From Chryseosolibacter sp966095595 (lineage in GTDB: Bacteria > Bacteroidota > Bacteroidia > Cytophagales > Cyclobacteriaceae), in the NCBI GenBank assembly GCA_966095595.1, contig CBHTUB010000099.1, positions 1-14,683 on the forward strand: 14,683 nt of DNA. The letters run 5' to 3'. Shown here in pieces: positions 7,245 to 13,679 of this stretch. The notes under the pieces are model-generated. The model was not told the origin of the DNA. It saw nothing but the letters and a program-made list of their open reading frames with translations, and made no database searches. Made by a program: the position numbers and the translations under genes. Each line of letters starts with the position of its first letter. Within the stretch, counting starts at the first letter, position 1.

Positions 7245-8147
7245 ATGCTTAAAATCGCCTGGTCCGAGTCATACGTGTTGCCACTGCCACCGAGCCATCG
7301 GTTTCCGATGAGCAAATACGAGATCCTTCCGCAGCAGCTATTGCATGAAGGGACCATCAGCGATTCCAATCTCTTTCATCCTCAACCCATTGATATTTCG
7401 CAGATCATTCGCACGCATCGCCCTGTCTACTGGGAGAAACTCGATTCGTTGTCTCTAAGTGCCGCAGAGATCAGGCGCACCGGTTTTCCGCTTACCCGTC
7501 AGCTCGTAGACCGCGAAGTAACGATCATGAACGGGACGTTGCTTTGTACGCATTATGCGAAGCAATACGGTGTATCGATGAACATTGCCGGAGGGACACA
7601 CCATGCGTTTACGGATAGGGGCGAAGGATTTTGTCTGCTCAACGATATTGCCATCGCAGCCAACTACCTGCTTGATAATGGCCTTGCAAATAAAATACTG
7701 GTGGTGGATCTCGATGTGCATCAGGGAAACGGGACGGCAGAGATCTTCAGAAACGAGCCGCGTGTCTTCACGTTCAGCATGCACGGAGCAAACAATTATC
7801 CGTTGGTCAAGGAGCAGTCGGATCTCGATATTGGCCTGCCGGATCACACGAATGATGCATTTTATCTCAAGACACTCGATACCAATCTCAAGAATATCGT
7901 CGACCATTTTGAGCCTGATTTTATCTTCTTTCAATCGGGAGTTGATATACTTGAAACGGATAAGCTTGGTAAGCTCAGTGTTACGCGCGACGGATGTAAA
8001 AAACGAGACAAGCTGGTGCTCGACCTCGCTCATCGCAGCAAGATACCGCTGGTGGCCAGCATGGGAGGCGGTTATTCCCACGACTTCCGCGATATCATCG
8101 AAGCTCATGCCAATACCTACAGGCTCGCGCAGGAGATCTACTTTTGA
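7245..8147 (+). CDS. Histone-deacetylase-family hydrolase, class IV (HDAC11)-like
   Basis: This is a 300-residue cytoplasmic zinc hydrolase of the arginase/deacetylase fold, acting on acylated lysine or small acyl-amines. The start YVLPLPPSHRFPMSKYEIL is typical of the class IV-like bacterial group. Active-site residues are in place: the His pair H119/H120 in GGTHHAF, the GEGFC loop with F129, zinc ligands D157 and H159 in DLDVHQGNG, the third ligand D234 in QSGVDILETD, and the catalytic Tyr Y277 in MGGGYSHD. The length fits the compact catalytic domain with no extras. Acetoin-utilisation AcuC is a relative, but no acetoin genes are nearby. Bacterial substrates of this group are poorly known: acyl-lysine proteins, fatty-acyl lysines or polyamines are all possible. 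The gene converges with the TonB receptor gene, whose stop lies 113 bases away. Confidence 0.93.
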   Translation: MLKIAWSESYVLPLPPSHRFPMSKYEILPQQLLHEGTISDSNLFHPQPIDISQIIRTHRPVYWEKLDSLSLSAAEIRRTGFPLTRQLVDREVTIMNGTLLCTHYAKQYGVSMNIAGGTHHAFTDRGEGFCLLNDIAIAANYLLDNGLANKILVVDLDVHQGNGTAEIFRNEPRVFTFSMHGANNYPLVKEQSDLDIGLPDHTNDAFYLKTLDTNLKNIVDHFEPDFIFFQSGVDILETDKLGKLSVTRDGCKKRDKLVLDLAHRSKIPLVASMGGGYSHDFRDIIEAHANTYRLAQEIYF

Positions 8148-8218
8148 ATCGCCGACAGGATGCATCTATCTTCCGGAACGGGATCGGGCTACACTTTCGC
8201 AAGACACGCTGACTCGAT

Positions 8219-8249
8219 AAAAAAATTCCTGGTTGCCTGCCTGGCAGTT
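8219..8249 (-). terminator. Weak possible terminator of the TonB receptor gene
   Basis: On the minus strand, just past the receptor stop, a small TGCC/GGCA hairpin (plus-strand 8234-8246) is followed eight bases later by seven T residues (8219-8225). The stem is short and the spacing loose. No other terminator is visible in the 112-base convergent gap. Confidence 0.25.
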
Positions 8250-8259
8250 TGGAGGGCTG

Positions 8260-10257
8260 CTATTTGAATTTGAAGTTGTATTTGAGCCTCACCAGTATCT
8301 CCCTGCTGGGTTGCGGGAGCGGGGCATGACCACTCGCGTATGGTTGTATGAACTGATAGTCATTATCAGTCAAATTATAAACGCCGGTGCCAAAGTCCAG
8401 ACCTTCTATCAAAACGTTCCGTACCTGGAAGTAAACGTTCACGAATAAAACCGGATCGAACTTTGTCGGCTCGATGGTTTCCTTGTCGTATCCAGAGCGT
8501 TCGGATAAATAGGTAAATGAAGGGTTGAACGAGATCTTTTTACCAAGCTTGATATTGGAATACAAATTCAGCTTGCCCTGCGGCATGCCCAGTAACCGGT
8601 TGTCATTGCCGATCACGGCATACGACTCGACCTTATTCATTCCATTCGCTGAATAGCTGGAGTAGTTAAGGGTAAAACTTCCCTTGTCGCCTTTATAACG
8701 AAGCTCGACTTCTGCTCCGAGGGTTCCGGTCTTGTCATAATTTTTATAACCTTCTTCGTCGGTAGCCCCATCATAGAAGTAGACGATCGGGTCCTTGATC
8801 GAGATGTTATAGAAGTTGGCGACGAGGGCTACTTTCTTGCTCATCTGGTAGCCCGCTTCTACCTCGAATACGGTTGTGACCTCGGGCTTGATATCGGGGT
8901 TAGGATCGATGTTCTGAATGCTTGGAGCACGGAACGCCTGGCTGAACAGCAGCTTGCCATGGAACTTGTCTATGACTTTCGTGATCCCTATGCGAGGTAC
9001 AAACGAAGAACCGAATTGTTCGTGATGGTTGTAGCATGCGCCCAGGGTAAGGTTGGCGAAGTCCAGATTGAAAAGTCCCTGGCCGAATGCCGCGAAGTTG
9101 TAGAAGTCTATCGTTGTGGTCCCGGTGAAATCGTATTCATGACCTTCCACGGTTTCGCCTTTCTCGATGTAGTATTGAAGTCCAGCAGTAATGTTCACCT
9201 TGCTGCTGATGTCGAATTTTGAGGCGACCTCTGCGAGTGACTGGTCGATCACCTTATCCGAGAAAACACCGGGGTAATCGGTAGCATCCAGTTCCGCGGC
9301 GGTGCCGCTATTCGTGAGCCAGGGATTTTGACGTTTGTAGCGGATACGCGGTGTTATCGTAACCTTGCCGGAGGGAGTAACATAATCGTACTTCACCTCC
9401 GTGTGAAAGCTTTTAAAGCTCATATCCACTGCTTCCGGCATGATGGCATCAAAGAGGTCGCGTTGCTCGAACGTATAATCTTCATAGAGGAACCGGACGT
9501 TCAATCCCTTGTACTTAAGCCCGGCATTTGCCATCAGATTTTTGATTGCAGAGTTGTTTTGCATGTCATAGGAATCGCCATAGATGTCGGTGTACGTTTT
9601 GTCGCTTCTGTTCCCTTCTCCATAAGTGACTTTTGCGTCAAAGGAAAGATCATCCCTTCCGGTCCCGAAGAGCACGTTGCCTTCCCGTCGTCCGAGGGCA
9701 TCTTTCATTTGCCCGTAGGTGGTTGATACTGTACCACCTTGCAACGTATTTCCCTTTTTTGAAATAATGTTGATCACGCCCAGCTCGGCATAACCTCCAT
9801 ACATGGCTGAGCCAGGCCCGCGAATGATCTCGATGCGGTCGATCTGCTCCAGCGGGAAATGGTGCCCGAGGGGTGTGGTGGCAAAACTTCTTTCATTCAT
9901 TTCGAATCCATCCCATAGCACGAGGATCTTGCCTTCATGTCCCCAGTTGCCGCGCAGTCCCAATCCCAGAACACCCTGCACGTCGACACCAAACTCGAAG
10001 CCTGGAACCATTCTCAATACGTCGATAAGATCGCGCGCTCCGGATGAAGCAATCTCTTCGGAGGTGATCAGTGTCACGATACCTGGCGACTCACGGGGCG
10101 TCAGCGCCTTTGCGGATGCTACCGTTACCGGAAGGTTCATCAGCTCTTCGAGCGATAGTTCATAGTAGTCGAGTGAATCGGTTTTTGATTGACCTGCGGC
10201 GAAATGGGCTGAAAAGAATAGAATAATGATGCAGGAGAGTTCAGGCAATCTTCTCAT
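8260..10257 (-). CDS. TonB-dependent outer membrane receptor (BtuB/CirA-like)
   Basis: This 665-residue outer membrane channel uses TonB energy to import a scarce ligand such as an iron chelate, cobamide or other metal complex. A signal peptide ends near HFAAGQ. A short lead with LSLEELMNLPVTVASAK (about 34-50) contains the likely TonB box and stands directly before the plug. The plug (about 44-170) shows the conserved RIEIIRGPGSAMYG (141-154) and GVINIISKKG (160-169). The rest is a 22-strand-type barrel with alternating aromatic strands. The N-terminal carboxypeptidase-regulatory-like domain common in Bacteroidota SusC proteins is absent, and no SusD partner is nearby, so polysaccharide uptake is unlikely. 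The ligand cannot be read from the sequence. The protein ends NFKFK, so it lacks the usual terminal Phe. A promoter look-alike lies just upstream. The PA14-OmpA gene lies farther upstream on the same strand but 397 bases away. Confidence 0.93.
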   Translation of the reverse strand: MRRLPELSCIIILFFSAHFAAGQSKTDSLDYYELSLEELMNLPVTVASAKALTPRESPGIVTLITSEEIASSGARDLIDVLRMVPGFEFGVDVQGVLGLGLRGNWGHEGKILVLWDGFEMNERSFATTPLGHHFPLEQIDRIEIIRGPGSAMYGGYAELGVINIISKKGNTLQGGTVSTTYGQMKDALGRREGNVLFGTGRDDLSFDAKVTYGEGNRSDKTYTDIYGDSYDMQNNSAIKNLMANAGLKYKGLNVRFLYEDYTFEQRDLFDAIMPEAVDMSFKSFHTEVKYDYVTPSGKVTITPRIRYKRQNPWLTNSGTAAELDATDYPGVFSDKVIDQSLAEVASKFDISSKVNITAGLQYYIEKGETVEGHEYDFTGTTTIDFYNFAAFGQGLFNLDFANLTLGACYNHHEQFGSSFVPRIGITKVIDKFHGKLLFSQAFRAPSIQNIDPNPDIKPEVTTVFEVEAGYQMSKKVALVANFYNISIKDPIVYFYDGATDEEGYKNYDKTGTLGAEVELRYKGDKGSFTLNYSSYSANGMNKVESYAVIGNDNRLLGMPQGKLNLYSNIKLGKKISFNPSFTYLSERSGYDKETIEPTKFDPVLFVNVYFQVRNVLIEGLDFGTGVYNLTDNDYQFIQPYASGHAPLPQPSREILVRLKYNFKFK

Positions 10258-10289
10258 GATGGGTGGGATTAGGTTAACGAGGGCTTAGT

Positions 10290-10321
10290 CTAATTTAATA
10301 TTTTTATTTCAAAATCGGCAA
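10290..10321 (-). promoter_or_regulatory. Putative promoter for the TonB receptor gene
   Basis: On the minus strand TTG (complement of 10319-10321), a 21-base spacer and TAAATTAG (complement of 10290-10297) match TTG-N17-23-TAnnTTTG with one mismatch. The element lies about 33 bases upstream of the receptor ATG at 10257. Confidence 0.3.
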
Positions 10322-10410
10322 CACTGTAGCAGGCGGTTGATGCGGCTCGATAATAAATTTACCATTGTTCATCTCTTTTTATTGATCATACACTAAAGGG
10401 GGTAGTCTTG

Positions 10411-10628
10411 ATGAAATATCTTTTCGGTGCTTCTCTTCGCTACTGCATCTGTTCGTCTGCTTTGGTCAAAATATAAAATATTTATCTGCGAGCAGGGTGG
10501 CGAGCTCGATCCGCGATTCGCCGCAAGTGTTATGACCGAAGGCTGTTTTTTTTACGCTTGCCGTGCACCTCTATTTGAAAAGCTACCAGGAGAGTCCTCG
10601 TGAAGACATCATACGGATGGTGAGCTAG
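10411..10628 (+). pseudogene. Probable decayed gene for a secreted protein
   Basis: The 397-base gap 10258-10654 has no intact gene, but the plus strand keeps coding-like pieces in all three frames. ATG 10411 lies after a good AAAGGGGG site and encodes MKYLF. A second frame continues at 10427 with VLLFATASV. A third resumes at 10458 with CFGQNIKYLSASRVASSI and RDSPQVL before a TGA at 10533. The first two pieces plus CFGQN rebuild a typical Bacteroidota signal peptide. The SASRVASSIRDSP piece resembles the start of TonB-receptor plugs, such as the ASAKALTPRESP of the neighbouring receptor. After a run of eight T (10546-10553) the third frame reads FTLAVHLYLKSYQESPRED to a TAG at 10626-10628. 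Frame changes and an internal stop point to decay. The reconstruction is mine and may be chance. Confidence 0.3.
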
Positions 10629-10654
10629 ATGGGATTTGAATTCTGACTCTTTAT

Positions 10655-11686
10655 CTAGTCCGTGACGACAAACTCCACCCTTCGGTTCATCAACCGATCC
10701 TCGATATCTTTCTTTCGCACGAGGGGCTGTGAGCCACCCAGCGCTTTCGTAGATATCCGTTCTTTCGCAACGCCGGTTTTCACCAGGTATGCCTCGACGG
10801 CCTTTGCACGTTGCTCCGACAGATGATGATTGTCGAGCGAGTCACCGGCATAATCGGTGTGCCCTCTGATCTCGACCTTCTTGAGGGGATTTCGTCTCAT
10901 GTATGCGGCGAGTTCGTTCAGCTCCTGGAATGCATCCGAAGGAAGCTCTGCGCTTTGTTGCTGAAAAACGACGGTCTTCAGAATTATTGGCTCGTCGCTC
11001 TTGACGTCATGCCCCTCTTTTTTCGATACAGGAACATTTTTCACTTCCCTTTTTTCAACAAGGGGTGCTTGCTTTGGGATTTTATTTTCGGATCGCCTCA
11101 CCTTCAACGTGTCATCAACGCCGGCAACCATCACGTTGAGCTTCGGCTTCATCGGGGTACGTTCTGGTTTGAGGTATCTTGCCTGAATAGGCGACTCGGG
11201 AGACAATGACGGCAAGCCGGGAAGTGTGGAGGCGTCGTTCTCCGGTACCTGCCAGGTGATCTGGAGGACGGAATGGATGATCGAGTTAAAATATTCGACA
11301 CGGATATCGTATTGTTGCCCTCCTTCGAGAAATATGGATGCTGAATACGGCGTTGCCACCTGGTCGTACCAGGCATCGATGATCAGTTGATGATTGACCC
11401 AGAAACGCAACCCATCGTCCGCGAGTGCGTGAAACACGTACGTACCGGTAGTCGGTATTTCAAGTGTACCCGTCCACCTTATCGAAAAATATTCCTTGCC
11501 AACTCCGGGACATGGACTCTCGAGCATCCTCGAGAAGCCGATCTTTTTGTCTACCCTTGTAAGGGCGAGGTATTCGAAGTTGGTGCCGTTGTAATATTGC
11601 GCGTTGAGGCCTCCGAGACGTTGTTGTCCGAAGGTTGATATCGCAGCAATGGTCAGGAGGAAGATGAGAGCGGAGGGTCGTGTCAT
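10655..11686 (-). CDS. PA14-domain and OmpA-domain envelope protein
   Basis: This is a 343-residue secreted protein. Its signal peptide MTRPSALIFLLTIAAISTFG ends before QQ. A PA14 domain follows (about 24-147), with the hallmark HALADDGLRFWVNHQLIIDAW (D90-D91-G92 calcium/ligand loop). PA14 domains usually bind carbohydrate. A linker of about 85 residues, rich in Lys and Pro, leads to an OmpA-like peptidoglycan-binding domain (about 234-343). That domain has RGHTDYAGDSLDNHHLSEQRA, with D278 and R293 at the same 15-residue spacing as E. coli OmpA D271/R286, the residues that hold diaminopimelate. No membrane barrel or lipobox is seen, so it should be a periplasmic protein anchored to peptidoglycan through its C-terminus. 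It could link a glycan to the cell wall. The gene is divergent from the CBS-nuo cluster. No terminator is visible after its stop. Confidence 0.9.
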   Translation of the reverse strand: MTRPSALIFLLTIAAISTFGQQRLGGLNAQYYNGTNFEYLALTRVDKKIGFSRMLESPCPGVGKEYFSIRWTGTLEIPTTGTYVFHALADDGLRFWVNHQLIIDAWYDQVATPYSASIFLEGGQQYDIRVEYFNSIIHSVLQITWQVPENDASTLPGLPSLSPESPIQARYLKPERTPMKPKLNVMVAGVDDTLKVRRSENKIPKQAPLVEKREVKNVPVSKKEGHDVKSDEPIILKTVVFQQQSAELPSDAFQELNELAAYMRRNPLKKVEIRGHTDYAGDSLDNHHLSEQRAKAVEAYLVKTGVAKERISTKALGGSQPLVRKKDIEDRLMNRRVEFVVTD

Positions 11687-11737
11687 AGAACATGGATCAA
11701 GCCAATAAACGGAGTCGGTACCTGCCGGGATGCAATT

Positions 11738-11932
11738 TCACCTGGCCGGATAGCTTTCCAACGATGGTCTGGCCATAAAATTATTGCCGCTTGACCATTG
11801 ATCCAAGGATTTCAGGGCGCTGGGTTTTCCCTTTTCTGCCGTGATTTCAATGAATTTGAAGCGCTTTAACGTCTCCTTTATATATAGATCGCACAGATAA
11901 GAGCGTTTTTGCAATCGATTTAAATCATTCAA
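11738..11932 (-). CDS. Possible small protein of 64 residues, unverified
   Basis: This minus-strand frame fills most of the 308-base divergent gap between the PA14-OmpA gene and the CBS gene. It runs from ATG 11932 to TGA 11738 and reads as charged and soluble (for example IEITAEKGKPSALKSLDQW). It overlaps no other gene, so it is not a shadow. Against it, no Shine-Dalgarno site lies before the ATG, and I recognise no family. An AAAGGAG inside the frame, with no good start after it, suggests either leader DNA of the PA14-OmpA gene or a decayed gene. It ends 51 bases before that gene's ATG, so it could be its operon partner. Confidence 0.25.
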   Translation of the reverse strand: MNDLNRLQKRSYLCDLYIKETLKRFKFIEITAEKGKPSALKSLDQWSSGNNFMARPSLESYPAR

Positions 11933-11937
11933 AAATC

Positions 11938-11968
11938 TTGTTTTTGCTTTTGTGGCTTGTTAATTTCA
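11938..11968 (+). promoter_or_regulatory. Putative promoter for the CBS-nuo cluster
   Basis: TTG at 11938-11940, a 20-base spacer and TAATTTCA at 11961-11968 form a partial match to TTG-N17-23-TAnnTTTG, with two mismatches in the -7 box. It lies 26 bases before the CBS ATG in strongly AT-rich DNA. An AAAGG at 11987-11991 precedes the ATG at 11995. Confidence 0.3.
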
Positions 11969-11994
11969 TTACATAAGACAATAACTAAAGGCTT

Positions 11995-12441
11995 ATGGGA
12001 AAAGTAAGAGACATCCTTAGGGTAAAAGGAAATTCGATCTTTACTGTAAAGCCGACCATGACAGTCTTTGAAGCTTTGGAGCTTATGGTGGAAAGAAACA
12101 TCGGAGCTCTCTTAGTGAGCGATCAGGGTAAGTTTGTCGGCATCTTTACAGAGCGCGATTACGCCCGTAAGGTCGTCCTGAAAGGGAAGACCTCAAAGGA
12201 AACCACAATTAAAGACGTGATGACGGAAAATCCTTTTACCGTCACTCCAGACACAAGTATCGATGATTGCATGAAGGTGATGACCGAGAAGTTCATCCGT
12301 TATCTCCCTGCGATCCACAATGGCGATCTCGTTGGCGTGATATCCATTGGTGACGTTGTGAAATTCGTTATCGAAGAGCAACGCTACATCATCGAGGACC
12401 TTGAGCACTACATTACCGGACATCATTCGGAATCCTTGTAA
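11995..12441 (+). CDS. Stand-alone two-CBS-domain protein
   Basis: This 148-residue soluble protein consists of a CBS pair and nothing else. The first CBS repeat is at about 8-62 (SIFTVKPTMTVFEALELMVE, then LLVSDQGKFVGIFTERDYAR). The second is at about 72-128 (VMTENPFTVTPDTSIDDCMK, then LVGVISIGDVVKFVI). Both have the G.(I/V)(T/S)..D ending that often contacts ribose or phosphate of adenine nucleotides, so binding of AMP, ADP, ATP, SAM or NAD(H) is likely for the fold. No catalytic domain is attached, so it probably acts as a sensor for a partner. It stands 13 bases before nuoA with no terminator between, so it may be the first gene of the complex I transcript. A link between nucleotide level and complex I is inference. 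Confidence 0.9.
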   Translation: MGKVRDILRVKGNSIFTVKPTMTVFEALELMVERNIGALLVSDQGKFVGIFTERDYARKVVLKGKTSKETTIKDVMTENPFTVTPDTSIDDCMKVMTEKFIRYLPAIHNGDLVGVISIGDVVKFVIEEQRYIIEDLEHYITGHHSESL

Positions 12442-12454
12442 CGATTGACTCAGG

Positions 12455-12925
12455 TTGCCAGGGAGCAACCATTTTCACATTAACCCGAGGGCTTTGGAAG
12501 ACCAGTTTCAGAATTCGGTTCCACTGTGGCCTCTTCTTCTTTACGGTGCAATTGTACTCAGCCTTGTACTTGCAATGTTAGGGGTGTCCTACGTGTTGGG
12601 TCAGCGTCATAAGGAACGCGCTACACATGAGCCCTATGAAGGCGGCATTGTAAGTCAAGGTTCTGCACGCATCCGTTTCTCTGCACAGTTCTACCTGATC
12701 GCGATGCTCTTCGTGATCTTCGACGTAGAAACGATCTTTATTATGTCCTGGGCGATCGCGTTCCAGGAACTGGGATGGTACGGATACATCGGTGTGGTGA
12801 TCTTTATCATATTGCTTGTAGTCGTGCTCATCTACGAATGGCGCAATGGCGCGCTTGATTTTGGTCCCGATGGAAAGAAGATCCTGAAAGCTTACAGGAA
12901 GATCACTAAACAACAATCCGTATGA
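12455..12925 (+). CDS. nuoA: NADH-quinone oxidoreductase subunit A
   Basis: This is a 156-residue inner-membrane subunit of respiratory complex I, in the proton-pumping arm near the quinone site. Three membrane helices lie near residues 26-48, 76-99 and 109-128. The family signature is clear: PYEGG, then GSARIRFSAQFYLIAMLFVI, FDVE (89-92) and WRNGALDF. The start is doubtful because no ATG precedes the first helix. TTG 12455 gives 156 residues and TTG 12494 gives 143. An ATT at 12479 follows a GGGAG (12461-12465) at reasonable spacing. The family is usually about 120-140 residues, so a start later than 12455 is possible. The loop residue that is Cys in mitochondrial ND3 (YECG) and Ser in E. 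coli (FESG) is Gly64 here. The stop overlaps the nuoB start by four bases (ATGA), implying translational coupling. Confidence 0.93.
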   Translation: MPGSNHFHINPRALEDQFQNSVPLWPLLLYGAIVLSLVLAMLGVSYVLGQRHKERATHEPYEGGIVSQGSARIRFSAQFYLIAMLFVIFDVETIFIMSWAIAFQELGWYGYIGVVIFIILLVVVLIYEWRNGALDFGPDGKKILKAYRKITKQQSV

Positions 12926-13560
12926 AATGGTGGCTTAGCAAAACTGCCGAACCCAATGGCACTGTGAGGGGAACCAGCTCGATGGAGGAAACCATCAAGC
13001 AAAGCGTGATGCTGACCACCGTTCAGGATCTTATCGCATGGGGCCGCAAAAATTCAATGTGGCCCTTTCATTTTGGGTTATCGTGCTGCTTCGTGGAGAT
13101 GGCAACCAGCATGACGCCCAAGTATGACGTAGCCCGGTTCGGCGCCGAAGTGATCCGGGGAACGCCACGTGAAGCCGATGTGATGATCATTGCCGGAACC
13201 GTGTTCATCAAGATGGCCCCGATCATCAAAAGGCTGCACGAGCAAATGATGGAGCCACGCTGGGTGATATCCATGGGATCGTGTGCAAACTCGGGAGGCA
13301 TGTACGACATCTATAGCGTTGTGCAGGGTGTCGACAAATTTCTTCCGGTGGATGTCTATGTCCCCGGTTGTCCTCCGCGGCCCGATGCATTCATGGAAGG
13401 ACTCACGCTGCTCGCTGCATCTGTCGGAAAGGAGAGACGTCCCCTGAGCTGGATGATCGGTGAGCAGGGCGTGATCAAACCTGAAAAAATAGCTGTCAAG
13501 GAAAAAAGATATGAGGCCCGGAAAGCGATGACGACATTTCGCTCTCCCGATGAGGTCTAG
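12922..13560 (+). CDS. nuoB: NADH-quinone oxidoreductase subunit B (N2 cluster subunit)
   Basis: This 212-residue subunit carries the terminal 4Fe-4S cluster N2 of complex I, which passes electrons to quinone. All four cluster ligands are present: the tandem C55/C56 in FGLSCCFVEMA, C121 in MGSCANSGGM and C150 in VPGCPPRPDAF. These match the E. coli ligand spacing. The typical motifs ARFGAEV and RGTPREADVMIIAGTV are also present. An N-terminal stretch of about 30 residues and a basic C-terminal tail of about 35 residues flank the conserved core. The gene starts within the nuoA stop. An unusually long 119-base gap with hairpins separates it from nuoCD, the next gene of the same operon. Confidence 0.97.
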   Translation: MKWWLSKTAEPNGTVRGTSSMEETIKQSVMLTTVQDLIAWGRKNSMWPFHFGLSCCFVEMATSMTPKYDVARFGAEVIRGTPREADVMIIAGTVFIKMAPIIKRLHEQMMEPRWVISMGSCANSGGMYDIYSVVQGVDKFLPVDVYVPGCPPRPDAFMEGLTLLAASVGKERRPLSWMIGEQGVIKPEKIAVKEKRYEARKAMTTFRSPDEV

Positions 13561-13582
13561 GTCCTGTCTCTCGCAGACAGGG
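13561..13582 (+). promoter_or_regulatory. Intercistronic hairpin after nuoB
   Basis: CCTGTCT (13563-13569) and AGACAGG (13575-13581) form a perfect 7-bp stem with a CTCGC loop, starting two bases after the nuoB stop. No T-run follows (the next bases are GAGTTAATTAAAA). A processing or mRNA-stability element is more likely than a terminator. Confidence 0.5.
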
Positions 13583-13658
13583 AGTTAATTAAAAGTTAAG
13601 GACAAATTTGAAAAAGCATGAGCGATTGATGCCCCGAAACTGATTGTCGATACGAGTA

Positions 13659-13674
13659 CTGAACCAGTGTTCAG
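13659..13674 (+). promoter_or_regulatory. Hairpin immediately before the nuoCD start
   Basis: CTGAAC (13659-13664), a CAGT loop and GTTCAG (13669-13674) form a perfect 6-bp hairpin that ends five bases before ATG 13680, where a ribosome would dock. No Shine-Dalgarno site is visible there. It could limit nuoCD translation, or be a small protein-binding palindrome. Confidence 0.4.
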
Positions 13675-13679
13675 ATTGT

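Noticed and set aside
7585..8220. A 211-residue plus-strand frame overlapping the HDAC-like gene
   Set aside because: It is a shifted frame of the HDAC-like gene, rich in Ser and Arg, while the real frame carries every catalytic motif.
8233..8448. A 71-residue plus-strand frame over the end of the TonB receptor
   Set aside because: It is antisense to the conserved C-terminal strands of the receptor and has no motif.
8260..10257. SusC-type polysaccharide receptor
   Set aside because: The protein is too short, lacks the N-terminal regulatory-like domain of SusC proteins and has no SusD gene beside it.
10624..10657. CTAGAT and ATCTAG inverted repeat near the PA14-OmpA stop
   Set aside because: The stem is only 6 bp and AT-rich, with a loop of about 22 bases and no T-run, so it does not support a terminator.
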